From positions 3,807,263 to 3,871,262 of the forward strand of contig CM073330.1 of assembly GCA_037043015.1 (NCBI GenBank): DNA of 64,000 nt. Reading direction: 5' to 3'. Of this stretch, positions 36,471 to 51,189 are shown piece after piece. Both the position numbers and the translations under genes were made by a program. The DNA comes from Bryum argenteum. Its lineage: Eukaryota > Streptophyta > Bryopsida > Bryales > Bryaceae. Numbering within the stretch: position 1 is the first letter of the stretch; each line of letters begins with the position of its first letter. The notes below the pieces were generated by a model. The model searched no databases. It had not been told where the DNA came from and saw nothing but the letters and a program-made list of their open reading frames with translations.

Positions 36471-36883
36471 ATACCGTGTATACTCTCATGGGCAAACCAC
36501 CCTACTACCGGGAAGGATCACCAAGGGCAAACAGAGAAAACCGGCTGCATCAGGTCGGGCAACCTGCAAAGGATCGCTAGCAGGTAATCGTGTTCTTTTA
36601 TATATATATAGATATAATTTCCCAATTTTGGATGATTACCCTTTCGTCACAATAAAGCCGTTTTTGAAAATAATGTAATCCCCCAACTTTTTGTTCCTCC
36701 TCGCTTGTAATTTCTAAATTTTTTTGTTTTTCAAAAATAGAATTATTCATGACCGAACTTGCTATGGTGGTACGGTAGTCCATGCAAAGATTCTTTTGGC
36801 CACGAGACCCACAATGGGGGCTAGTTGTTAATCATAAGACGATACCTGGTTCCAAGGTTCGGCAAAACGTTTGCAATGCCACT
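36471..36883. other. no recognisable gene
   Basis: Spacer with a short TA run at 36599-36612 and no coding signal. Confidence 0.3.
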
Positions 36884-37110
36884 ACTAGAAAAGAGGAGGG
36901 TTTGCAACATTATAAAAGTTGCTTTTTTTGTAAACGTTGCTAACTTGAGCAACGTATTGAAACTTGTTTCAGCATTGTTTTCAAGAAAAGAAGTAATGTT
37001 TTCAACCTCAAATCTATCAAACGTTTTGGATCAACCGTGGAGGGTTCGTCAAGCCATAAGGCTAGGGAAGACGACGTTTTGGAAAATAACCACACTTCCC
37101 TCGGCCAATA
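36884..37110. mobile_element. CACTA-like terminus with subterminal repeats
   Basis: CACTACTAGAAAAGAGG is a canonical plant CACTA (En/Spm) end, followed by repeats of the GCAACGTT type (GTTTGCAAC, AAACGTTGC, GAGCAACG), the usual transposase-binding subterminal motifs. The opposite end was not found nearby. Related ends occur at 61413 and 63832. Confidence 0.6.
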
Positions 37111-38841
37111 GGGAGAGGTTATGGTGCTGAGCTTGCCATTCCGACATCGGTCATTCGGGAGGGAGGATGGATTGGTGCGTTAAGCTCTGAGGCTGCGTAT
37201 TCCGCTCATTCCGAGCTTAATAGCTTTGCCGATTATTTTTACTACGGATAGTTACAACAGGGCATTCATGAAACCAGAAGTTCAACAGTCATTCATAATC
37301 ATCATCCATTCCATCATTTTGAGTTTGATCTTTCGAGAACACATCCCAAGGATATCATAAACATATCAATGACAAGGAATGCGGCATCTAGCTTAGCCTC
37401 AAAGCCTCAAAGCTTAACGCCAGAGAGCAGTCAGGGTCAGGGCTAGTCTGCAGAATCAACAGAACCCTGACCGCTCTCTAGTACATTTAGATCAGATCAT
37501 GACGATGTTCCCCACTTTGTGATGAAGACGGAAGATCTTTGGCAGCCTGTTTCGACTGAGCAGACTGATATCTTTTGCCAACCTCCGATTACGGCCACTG
37601 TCCACATACTCAGAGGGCAGGCGGTCTACCGACTTTTCGAGGCTGATTATACTCACAGCTCTCAATTGCTTTCAGCATGGTGAGGTCCGTTGAAAGTGAT
37701 TCGAGTTGCCCAAATGGGTGACAAACAGAAGTACTCTCGAAGCCCCTATCTATCTGTTCTTTGGTATTCCAGGTAACTAACTTGCAAGGCATTGATCCTA
37801 ATGTTTTCTTGGACTGTTTTTACGAATGCAACAACGCTCAGGCAGGTTGGAAATTCAGTTTCCAGATTATGCATCGCTTTCTTAAGGGCTTTCGTAATCT
37901 CAGTCCCCCCAAATCCTTTTCATTTGATCAGTGTGTATTTGGGAAAGTAGTATGGATGAGGAAAATGGGTGTTGTTGAAGTTTGGAGGCTTCTTCGAGGA
38001 GTTGCGTTGTTGATCAGGAACTCTGTAGTTTTCGTGGGACCTTATTGGTCAATTGAGAGGACTGAGAGACAATTTGGAAATACATGTTGCGAGAGTATGG
38101 TAGAATAGCTTGGTTGGAAACTATGAAGGTAGTAGGTAGAGCTACCTCAAATGAGTAGATCTCTCCTACCTTAAAAGCCTTTGATTCGACATGGACTCGA
38201 TTGGAGTTAGAGTTGATTACAAGGTTACTTGGCATTTGTTGATAAGCAGATCTCTCATACATTAAAAACCTTTGATTCAACATGGACTCACAATAGGCTT
38301 TTTGGAGTTAGAGTTGATTACAGGGTTACTCGGCATTTGTTGCTAGTCACTCGTGTGTTGATAATTTGGTAACTAGTTGATTAGTCTTAAAAGTTCTTTC
38401 CTACCCTAGCTTACCCAATGAGGGCTTGTAAAATCAACTTTCATTTGCATTCGAAAACAATAATAGTAATAAATAGATAAATATTCTTTTTTCTTTTAAA
38501 AAAAATATAAAAAATCGCATATAAGTGGTTAGAAGGACAGACCAGATCATACCACATCATATCAGCAGAAGCCGCTTTCGCCGTGATTGTGTTATCCGTA
38601 AAACGGCACCGAAGAGGCTGCTTCCAGAAGGTTGCGGTGACTTTCGCAAGGAACTTCCATTTATGCTGAAAGCTCATCCGGGCTTGCATTTCACGTGACA
38701 GTAAATTTACAAAATCAGCCACGAGTTCACGGAAAAGATTCAAGAATGCGAAATGCACACATGAAATCCTCAAGAATGTGGAACTCGCTCTGAATTATGG
38801 GCGGCATAACTAGCATCTCATTCTATGTGACCCGAATACAT
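37111..38841. other. no confident gene; possible decayed coding segment
   Basis: On the minus strand between about 37930 and 37500, partly open frames (TEITKALKKAMHNLETEFPT; FGQLESLSTDLTMLKAIES; LAKDISLLSRNRLPKIFRLH) look coding-like but need frame changes and match no family I know. An inverted pair, AGAGAGCAGTCAGGGTC at 37424 and GACCGCTCTCT at 37471, can form a hairpin. The last few hundred bases before 38842 are probably 3' untranslated sequence of the thioesterase gene. Confidence 0.35.
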
Positions 38842-40024
38842 CTACAGCTTCGACACGAAAGGAGTCAATTCGACGTTGTTCTTCCGAGCCAAGGCGATGA
38901 GCTTCTCATTACAATCTCTCGCGGACTCTGAATGAGGCAGTCCTACAATGAGACTCAACCGTGCCACTGCAATGGTGATGCACTCTGGAGCTTCTGTACC
39001 CGTCTGCTTCCACGTAGAAAACGTCACATCCCACACCTGCGAAGCATAAGATTGTGCACATTTAGTAGCAAAAATGGCACACTATGCTCAATATCAAAGC
39101 ACCTCTTTGGGTACTGACTTGTGGTTCAGGGTGAGCACGGTAACTTACCTGAACTCGTTTGCCTGCTCGAAGGGGGACTGCCTTGGCGGTGACCTCAGAA
39201 CCAACTGGGGCGGCTTGCAAATGACTGATGGTCAGATCAATGCCTGCAACTCGCTTCCACCCTGAAACTATTTGGCCTCCCAAGCTGGCTAATGCCTCTG
39301 CTAGAAACGCTGTGACGCCACCATGAAGCACCCCGAACGGCTGCCCTTGCACAAGTGATAGCCAAACACTCGGTCACTTCAATTTTTGTGCTCGTACCAA
39401 CAGAGCTCAAGAGTGATGCACAAAGAAAACGACGCAAACCTCGACCTCAACGACCATGTAACAAGAAGGGCAACTAACAAAGCCCAAATTCATCATAAAG
39501 TTGAGTGTGAGCATTCTTATCGAGCAGTTTCTTGCGTAAGAAAAGACCATCGAAGATCTTACTCTGCTAAGTAGAAAGGGGGAGAGTAAGAAACCTTCCA
39601 TAGAGACCATATTCAAACAGAAAGAGTGTGAGAGTTTCGAAAACTTCAAAGAGAGTGTAAGTGGAACGTTCTTGTTGCAAAATCTGTAGCATAAAAGAAG
39701 ACCAACGAAGATCTTGCGATGCTAGAAATCAGAACAGCGAGAGAAGCTAACGAAAAATCAAGGCGAGCCTTTTCGAGAGTCCAAGATCCTCCCAAAGCAA
39801 TAACCAAGTCGAGCTGATTTGCGCCTAAACCTAAATTAGGTTAAGGTAAGCGAGCTTACTTGTGAAGATTTGGGTTTGACGATGAAGCGGCCGCTCATCT
39901 CCGACGGCGACACCACATCCCACTCAAAGTTGAGAAAGTTCAAAACATCAAACCCGTCGCCCGTTCCTTCCCCCACCATGTCTCCGCCACTCTTGCTGCC
40001 TCCTCCTCCTCCTCCTCCTTCCAT
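38842..40024 (-). CDS. DHNAT: hotdog-fold acyl-CoA thioesterase, DHNA-CoA thioesterase type, peroxisomal
   Basis: Exons 40024-39860, 39340-39149 and 39036-38842 join in phase 0 to 183 aa. Exon 1 has a Gly-rich start (MEGGGGGGGSKSGG) then LNFEWDVVSPSEMSGRFIV; exon 2 begins PFGVLHGGVTAFLAEALAS, the signature of the 1,4-dihydroxy-2-naphthoyl-CoA/4HBT-type thioesterases, with the likely catalytic Glu at about residue 70 after the HGG. Exon 3 carries VWDVTFSTWKQTG and ends VSKL; the terminal SKL is a type 1 peroxisomal targeting signal. In plants such enzymes release 1,4-dihydroxy-2-naphthoate from CoA in peroxisomes on the way to phylloquinone. The acceptor for exon 2 was chosen because SSQ|PFGVLHGG matches the family without insertion. 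The poly-Gly start comes from a GGA/CCT triplet repeat and could vary. A closely related acyl-CoA thioesterase role cannot be ruled out. Confidence 0.88.
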
Positions 40025-40379
40025 CGCAAGCTCGTCTCAGAATCAATGCAAAAGCGTGACACTGAGATTCATGAGAGAGGGGTGCAAGCGAGTCGTCCGT
40101 GCAGGAGTGCAATTGTTGGTGAGGGATGGAAATCAAACTCGCAGACGGATTTCAAAATTGGAGAGATTCGAGGCGGGTGCCTCCCCCCACAAGTGTTGCA
40201 TTGCAATTCTGTGATGACATCATAATTGAAAATCGGCCGATGGAGGTAGTAAGCGAGGTGGGTGCTGTTACTCGTGTGATCTTTTCCAGGACGGATTCTG
40301 TTAACTTGTACTCACGTTAGTCCAAAAATCTCTGGACTCAGTTGACTTTGTTGGAAAAACTTTTGGGGTGACTGTCTCA
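40025..40379. other. upstream region of the thioesterase gene
   Basis: Promoter and 5' leader of the minus-strand gene are expected here. An open frame on the plus strand (39870-40214) is a shadow of exon 1. No defined promoter element is claimed. Confidence 0.4.
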
Positions 40380-41385
40380 GAGCATCGCCACCAGTGCCTA
40401 AGGTAGCGACATTCCCGTTACTGTACCCATTTGCGTCAGCATACAGGGCACCTCAATCTGAGTGACTTTGATCATTTGTTGAGAACAAATATTACTAAAT
40501 GCAGTAAAGGTACAGTGGCAGAATTTGCTTCTCCAAGTCACGGAATCAAGGCCATTTAGACACAGTCAAAATGTGCAAATCAATTTTTGACTTTGATTAT
40601 CAAGAACGAACACAAATTTTCCAATAACATGACTTTTTCGATACATTTCAGATTAAAATCTAATTGCCTTTCCCCTGGTATAATAATTTCTCATACTCCT
40701 CATTCAGAAGTATGATAATTAGCTTAAAGCCACGGGAATGGGTGTCGCTACCTTAAGGGTTCGCAGCAGCTACCAAGAGTATGAAGATGAGGATGAGCGT
40801 TGGATGGGGAGGGGTAAAGGAGCCCCCTAATTTTTTAGTGTATTGGTTTAAATTGCCAAGGAGTAGGCTCCTAGAGTAATTTGGGGCAGCAGGGCCCATT
40901 TCTGAATTCAAAATCATCAAAAATGGCCTTGGGGGGGGGGGGGTTCAAATTAAAATTCCAGGGATGGGAGGGAGGATGGGGTGGCACTTTCTCATCCTCT
41001 TGGTAGCTGCTGCGAACCCTCACCCGCCACCAGTCACCAAATCGGCACTGGAAATGAGAAAAAGGGGCACTGTAGCCTATTTCGGCTCCCCACCAACAGT
41101 AGGATAACGTGCCCTAGTCCATGCGGGGCTCCATAAAAGTGGAGTTGCACTGGAAAAGAGTGCCAGTTTGGAGTGCGGTTGGAGTACTGTAGCTCTCACT
41201 TTTCTCCACTTTTCTTGTCTTTTATCTTCCTCTACCATGGCTCACCAGTTGCCGCAGCAGTTCGAGAGTCCAGAGCGAGGGCCACTGGTGGGGCGGACCA
41301 CACCCTAGCCAGCCACTGGAGCTCCCGGCCCCGCCCACCCGCCAGTTGCGGGCAAGGCCAGGGCCCTCAACTGGTGGGGATGCTC
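40380..41385. mobile_element. TIR element of ~1.0 kb, PIF/Harbinger-like
   Basis: Left end GAGCATCGCCACCAGTGCC and right end AACTGGTGGGGATGCTC are inverted with few mismatches; TCA flanks both sides (40377-40379, 41386-41388). No transposase. It contains a second inverted-repeat element (40756-41020) and a run of 14 G at about 40930. Confidence 0.75.
40756..41020. mobile_element. nested inverted-repeat element
   Basis: AGGGTTCGCAGCAGCTACCA (24 bp in all, 40756-40779) is perfectly inverted at 40997-41020. The 265-bp unit lies wholly inside 40380-41385. No clear target duplication. It could be a separate MITE or an internal palindrome of the larger element. Confidence 0.6.
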
Positions 41386-41433
41386 TCAAGAGCCCAAGAG
41401 AGATTCTCTACTTGGGTATTGAAGGAACACTAA

Positions 41434-42391
41434 GGGCATGTTCACACTATGCTGCCTAAGTTGAGAGGTCTGTACAAAACTCTTCACTTTTGGGCAAGAG
41501 GTAGAGAGAGAAGTATATTGAAAAGTATTATTAGTGACTATTGAGTATTTTATCGAAATTTTTTTTGACCTCTCAATCTAAGTTTGGGTTTTCATTTTCA
41601 TCCTACTCAAACTATTGGTTGAGAGGCCAAACTCTTGGCGACGTAAGTGTTAAAAAGTGTTGGCATGTAGGTACTTTGGGCACCTTTTTTTTCACCTTTG
41701 GACTTTAACCCCTAAAGATCCATGAGGACCAAATCGGGCAATTGCTATTTTGGGCAGCCTAGATGAATAGGTTAAAAGAAATATTTTTGCCTAAATGTTT
41801 TAATGGGTGCTCCCTATACTGCAAAGTGCATGTGGTAAAATTTGCAAAGCCAAATTCCAATTTTTGAGTCTTCTACAACAATTCTTGGTCTGCGAGCCGA
41901 AATGGGGCAGTTTAAATTTAGTATTTTTTTGAGATTTGTTTTTGGAAAAATGTTCATGACCATATCACTACTTAAGTTCCAGAGGGCCCCAAGTCACAAA
42001 GAGTACCAATTTTACAAGGGCAGCCTCCAAAAGTGTCAAAAATTATCTCAACAATGCCCAAAAATACTTCTTAGACTAACTTTGGATGTTACGATCACTT
42101 AAATGGTAAACATCCAACGGTCAATTTTTTAATCAGATAATGAAAATTGGCTTAGATACAAGATCTTACGGATGGAAGTTAAAAAAAGTATAAAAAAATT
42201 GTTTCGCACCCCTTGAAGTGCATAGAGGTAGAGAATTGGAGTTTTGAGGTTTCAAGCTCCCAAAAACACCCAAGGATCTTTAGGGGTTAAGCTCTTGTGT
42301 GAAGGCCAAGAGGCCAAAATTTTGCTCTCAACCAATCAAATTATTGGATTTTCTTGACTTCTCGATTGATGAGCATAGTGTGAACGACTCC
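41434..42391. mobile_element. TIR element with TAA target, host of a second element
   Basis: TAA (41431-41433) precedes GGGCATGTTCACACTATGCT; at the right GAGCATAGTGTGAACGACTCC is followed by TAA (42392-42394). The inner 13 bases (TTCACACTATGCT) are nearly perfectly inverted. 958 bp, no transposase ORF. Confidence 0.68.
41705..42290. mobile_element. TTAACCCCTAAAGATCC TIR element, nested copy
   Basis: TTAACCCCTAAAGATCC is exactly inverted as GGATCTTTAGGGGTTAA at 42274-42290. A second copy in opposite orientation lies at 62143-63079 and shares a long interior stretch (GCAAAGCCAAATTCCAATTT; GTCTTCTACAACAATTCTTG here). Target duplication not resolved. Confidence 0.78.
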
Positions 42392-42601
42392 TAAGGTTTT
42401 CTTCTTTACACTGAAGTTGAGAAGCCAAGAAGAGAAAATTTTCAGCCAATGGGAGGCGTGGGACTTCAAAAGCCAAAGAAGTGAGGCTTTACACAGATTT
42501 CAAGTCCAAGGGATGAAAGGAGGCAAAAATGACATTTCAAGCACTTTGCCTTGGTAGCATCAAATAGTTTTGATTTCTAACAACCCCCATATTTACATGA
42601 A

Positions 42602-42893
42602 GCCTACCTCTAAGACGTGAGCTAGACGCAATAGTGAGTGGCTATGAAACGCCTACCTCAAAGACGTGAGCTTGACGCCATAGTGAGTGGCTATGAGACG
42701 CCTACCTCAAATACGTGAGCTAGACGCAAAAATCAGTGGCTATGAAACGCCTACCTCAAAGACGTGAGCTCAACGCAATAGTGAGTTGTTATGAGACGCC
42801 TACCTCAAAGACCTGAGCTGGACGCAATAGTGAGTGGCTATGAGACGCCTACCTCAAAGATGTGAGCTTGACGCAATAGTGAGTGGATATGAG
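42602..42893. repeat. 49-bp tandem repeat, 6 copies
   Basis: Units start GCCTACCTCAAAGACGTGAG at 42602, 42651, 42700, 42749, 42798 and 42847, continuing to a GTGAGTGGCTATGA-type end. Scattered base changes distinguish the copies. Confidence 0.95.
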
Positions 42894-44041
42894 GAAAAAT
42901 ATTGATATCTTTTGATTTGAATCCCGACATATTGATATCTTTTGATTTCTTCCCAAGCTATTTAGTTTCTTTAATTTTGTATAGTAAGCTTATTATAGGC
43001 TTTTGAGTGTTTGTAAAGGGCATGCGCATTCAAGGATTTAAGTAAAGTGCTCAAAATGCTCCATAACCTATTTTTAATCCATAAGAAGTTCAGGGGAATG
43101 TGCACCAAGAAATATGCTTTCACAAATTGATCGATTAGAAATAATTAATTGAATATTTTTCCGAAAAAAGATTTCCCTATTTTACCATATATAATTGATT
43201 CTTTGAATTTTTTTCTTATTTTAAGTGCTTTGAGTAGGTTGCCCAAAAGTTACAAAACACGAATTGGATTAATTCATTGATGAGACAAAGATAAATAGAA
43301 TTCATAAATACATTTAGATCTATTGCAAACACTTTTGTTTCCATCATTCATACCTTTGTGTGCAAATTTATCTCGAGATGAACTATAACGAAGTTGCAAA
43401 TCAAGGATATTTGAGAACCATGTAGCACAACAGAGGCAATGGCCTTTGTTCGTACGGCAATGCAAGTCGAGCTTTTGCCCCACGGTCACCGATTCATTTT
43501 CAAATGTCAATGTGGTCACTCCCACCACATTTTCCATGATACCTTGCATGGTGATCGACACCAAAAGACACATCCACACCTTGAAAATACTATTGTGAAA
43601 TTAAAAGAAGAATCCTGCACAACGTCTCATATTTTTAATGATAAAATCCATTTAGTAAGGTTATCATTTCCTTACAACTTTTGAACAAGAAAATAGAGGT
43701 GCAACGAGAGTAGTGGTAATTGCCTCTCTTGTACAATGTATCTTTAAGAGAGCCTAAGTTTTTGACTTTGTAAAAAGTCATAATGCTCTTTTTTTATGAG
43801 TGCCATTATTATAAAATGCTTGGATTTCCTAGTGCATCGGAGAAATTTGTTTTTCTTCTTATTTGAGTACTTTACAAGATCCCACAATTACATCCAATGA
43901 AAACATCTTACTAAAAATCTAAAAAACATTTATCTACTCGCTCATTCTTGGGTAAAGTCAAAGCTTCCTTTGCCCTTTGGCCTCAAGGGGTTAAGACATT
44001 TGAAAGAGTGAGCAAGAGTGCCCACTCCTTCATAGAACATA
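42894..44041. other. no confident gene
   Basis: Overlapping ORFs of 81 (43439-43684, plus) and 101 codons (43579-43274, minus) have no recognised motifs or splice structure. The rest is AT-rich. Confidence 0.35.
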
Positions 44042-44448
44042 CCGTAGTAGGAAGGCAGGGTCGGCACTTTTGTGCCGAATAATTAATTAAAGTTCAAAAA
44101 GTAGGGGTCGACAAACTCAAAATCAATTATTTAAAAATTGGCTATTTATAGCCATCATTAATTTTTTCCGGCGGCTATTTAACTGTTTTGTTTGATTTTC
44201 GTTCATACTATTCATTGAATGCTCAATTTTCATCTATTTTCATCCATTTTCAACCATTTTTCTGTTCAAGGGCTTCTTCTACAACTGTAATTTTTGAAGA
44301 TTCCGACTTGTAGACTTTTTTTTCTTCTTTTTCGGCTTTTCATTGAATTAATTTTTGTTGACTTCGACAAATTACTCCATTAATTTATTTCATTTTTCGA
44401 CAATTTTTTTGAGAATTATTTTTTGCCAACCCTGCCTTCTTACCACGG
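44042..44448. mobile_element. MITE with TA target site
   Basis: CCGTAGTAGGAAGGCAGGGT at the left is inverted at the right as ACCCTGCCTTCTTACCACGG with few mismatches, and both ends abut TA (44040-44041, 44449-44450). 407 bp, AT-rich and non-coding. Suggests a Tc1/mariner-type non-autonomous element. Confidence 0.78.
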
Positions 44449-44450
44449 TA

Positions 44451-45985
44451 CTCCTTCATAAAGAATATATCTTTTTGTTGAATAAGCCAACTTGCTACAA
44501 CAATTTATAATTAGTATCACATACTTGGGACTCAAATTTTGAACGTTTCATATGATATAATACTCAAAGACTTATACCACATGATATTTTGAAAAATGAA
44601 AATTTATTGAAAAAGGGAGAAACCATAGTGTAGATGATACTTTATGCAAAATTTGAATGTGGGGGTGTGTAGGTCAAAGAGATTTCAAAGTAAGGTAATA
44701 TGTGAGATGTCCACTCAAAATTCCAATCTTCTTTGAAGCTACATATCTTTCTTGAGCATAATGACATCAATTGTCCATGTTTTTAACCAAAGACATAATA
44801 TCTGCTCACCAAATGAAAAACGAGTAGTTGCAAAAAAGATAAACTTTGGAGCAACGATATTTGTATATTTTACAAATTTTAAAATATTATTTTCTTACAA
44901 TCTACTCAGGTAATAAGAACTTGTTGGCGTTCTCGATGTCCAAAGATTCCCAAGAGCAACTTTAAAATCATATCGCACCCCTTCATGAACTCTTTGAGAA
45001 AAAACAACTGTATTTTTTATATAATCTTAACGAGGAGATTTTGGAATTTATTTATTTTTATTTATATTTATATTTTATTTTTTCCTAAACTCTTTAAATA
45101 GTGATGAAGAAATGACATTTACCAAATCAAAATATTCCTATGGGAATACAAGTCCCTCCCCAGGTTCATATAAAAATTTCAGCTTCAACCAATCAAATTC
45201 CTTCCCTTTACACTCTAACCCACAAAAAACACATTGAGCACATTTTTGGTGTGTATTTTTGAAAAAACATCCCAAGGCGGAGTTTGAGTCCAACCCAAGA
45301 AGTCTTTCTCAAATATCGAGAGACAACTTTGATTAGAGAAAGGAGGAAAAAAGGAAAGAAAATAGAAGAAAAGAAGAAAAAATAATTATGCACAACCTAT
45401 GAAGTTCCGTACTGACCATAGAATGGTTCACAAGGGTTTTAAAATCCGAACATGTAAATCATTTCTACTCTTACAATGTAAGACAATCTTGTATTTATGC
45501 TCATGCGTTGATTGTACAAAAACCAAAATATATGTTGTGTAACCTTTCAGGGACTTGTGAACATGTCAAAAAATGTTTGTCAAGTAAAACATGTGTGTCG
45601 AAATTTATTGAAATACTTAACCTTTGAAACAAAGCAACACGTCGTTATTCATTGACTTTGTGTAAATCAATGAACTACATATTTACACCGTGTAAGTCCC
45701 CCTTTTTCCCACCTACATGGTGACTTGCCCACTTTTAGCATATAAAGATAAATTATGCGGAACTAGCAAAGAAAGGAGGTGCAAATATTTAGATGACTAA
45801 GTTTGTTCATTCCCATTGTTCTTATTCCTAGTCACTTATTGGAGGAATTAGTCTAGTGTACAAAACCAAAAAATCCGTTGATTCTTCAGAATCTACGCTT
45901 CTCACCGTCATCCCAAACTCGTAGATTCCAGCGCCGCTAAGACTGTGCTGTTGGTCGCTTCATCGTCGCAAAATCCTCTGCAGCT
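44451..45985. other. AT-rich intergenic DNA upstream of the SufS gene
   Basis: No gene seen. The last 100-200 bp should hold the promoter and 5' leader of the plus-strand gene at 45986; no specific element is claimed. Confidence 0.4.
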
Positions 45986-49334
<3,349 letters not shown>

Positions 49335-49696
49335 ACATCGTTGTTGCTGTATTGATTTATTTACGGTAGGCAATTTTGTACGAACCAGCCGATACTTGTA
49401 AATACAGACAATTATTGAATTTGATATTGCGGTATGAAATAAAAGCATTGATTCAGTTGTACTTTGAATCCCTTTTCGTCTTCTCTTGGTGATTGATACT
49501 CAAATGCGGTGATTATCCGAGAATGTCATTCCTGAATCATGCGTATCATGTCTAGGGTGTCGTCTAGAAATATACGAGCGGCAGCTTTATAGTTTGGGTA
49601 CCATCAAAGAACTCACGGCCATCATTTCGTGAGTAGAATCAGCAACACTGGGGTTCGGGTTCAACGCTATAGTCGAGAAGCTGAGTGAAGGTGTAC
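49335..49696. other. 3' flank of the SufS gene
   Basis: Contains the likely 3' untranslated region and an AATAAA-type polyadenylation motif (GAAATAAAAGC near 49436). Confidence 0.5.
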
Positions 49697-50667
49697 TGTA
49701 CAGTACCCACCAACAAGTTTACGTTCAGAATTGAAACAAGCGAACATGTTGTAATCTTTGAACAATTGCCATGGTCACAAAAATAATCCAAATTGCCAAC
49801 TATAAATTGTATCGGAGAGATCATGTAGTATTTTATACCATCATTTGCAGAAATTTCAATAAAAATTAGAATTTCTATTTTAATATATGACTTTTTAATA
49901 TATTATTCACTATTTACCCTTAGCTCTTATCACGAGCTACTTTTGCTGAGGCATGAGACAATGGAAAACTTCAACAATCTTTTATGGAAGCTACTTCGAT
50001 ACACTTTCTACATATGCAATAGATTTTCAAAAAGAACTTGAATTGTAGCCCCCAAGAAGCTCAACATTGGACTTTTGTACTCTTAGTAAATGCCGCGATA
50101 AACAAGGGCAACTTCAAATGATCATATCTGGCACCTAGATTAACCAAATTCCATGAAACTACCACCAAAGTGCTCGAAATGTAGCAAATGTTATCGAAAC
50201 TATCTCTTCTGTGCTAATCCAAGCCCCATGTGTAAGAAAAGTTTATGAGCAATTATTGCACTTCAAAATGTGTAGTTGCTTTTTCAATAAGAGACAACAT
50301 GAAGGTTTCTTGCACCAACCCAACTCAATATTTGTAAATGTGAGCCACATATATGTAAAGGACATCAAAAGAGGTTTCTATAAAGATATTATTACTCTCT
50401 CCCTTAACAAACCTCACCATGTAATGGTCTTTATAATAGTCGAAGGTAGATACTGAAAAATAAGTTAAAAGATACCAAAGTTATAAAATTAATTTATACA
50501 TTTTTTGGAGGTTTTTCATGTATTGGTAAAGAAAAATGCACTACCTTTCTTTCATACTTCATAATTTGCAATTTGGATAGATTTCGCAAACATGGTGATC
50601 ATTTGAAAGTTGAAGGTATGTTATCTCTTCTTGCTCTGAACGTAAACTTGTTGGTGGGTACTGTACA
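49697..50667. mobile_element. 971-bp TIR element with perfect 33-bp ends
   Basis: TGTACAGTACCCACCAACAA and 13 more bases (49697-49729) are exactly inverted at 50635-50667. TA occurs next to CAGTACCCACC on both sides, so the boundary may be four bases further in, with a TA target. Interior AT-rich, without transposase. Lies between the SufS and FabD genes. Confidence 0.82.
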
Positions 50668-50745
50668 TCTCAAGTCCTTCTGTGCTCATACAATGATGAA
50701 GACTTCAGAAGATTGTCCAACATAAGTACTTACATTTCTCACTTA

Positions 50746-50815
50746 ATCCCTCTGTCCCTTGACGTCTGTTCTATAAGTACTCTGGAATCTGGATCAGATT
50801 ATGGGAAAGAGGGAG
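50746..50815. mobile_element. very short Stowaway-like MITE
   Basis: TA, then ATCCCTCTGTCCC, and at the other end GGGAAAGAGGGAG then TA. The CTCCCTC-type ends and TA target are the Stowaway (Tc1/mariner) pattern; 70 bp is short for the family, so this may be an internally deleted copy. Confidence 0.6.
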
Positions 50816-51189
50816 TACAACGCATGCTTTGTCACCATAGCAACCTGCCCTAAATCAAGAAAAGCCCAAATTGGAACCAAGGGCTCAACGTAGCACGCTC
50901 ACAAAATTATCTCTCTTTGTCTTCTGACTTTTGCGCCTCATCTTCATTCATCTCACATTTGAATCCTACGCTAGAAGTCGCAAGAGAGCACAACCCTATT
51001 AGCAAGATAACGAGTGGAAAAGGACGGAGCATCACCAGTATCCTAATCATGTAGTTTACATCAGGTATCGATGAACTGAACTGCTTGCCGCAAAGTGGCT
51101 TACCATATCACCCTTCTATCTAAGGTCACACATGAAAGAAGCACTCCCACAGTGGACTGTTTGATTATCAATGTTGCTACTGTCCTAAA

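Noticed and set aside
37610-37792. LRR-like reading of LESLSTDLTMLK as an NBS-LRR fragment
   Set aside because: A single Leu-rich phrase with frame breaks on both sides is too little to call a family.
39870-40214. 114-codon plus ORF with a poly-Pro stretch
   Set aside because: Antisense to exon 1 of the thioesterase gene; poly-Pro is the complement of the poly-Gly codons.
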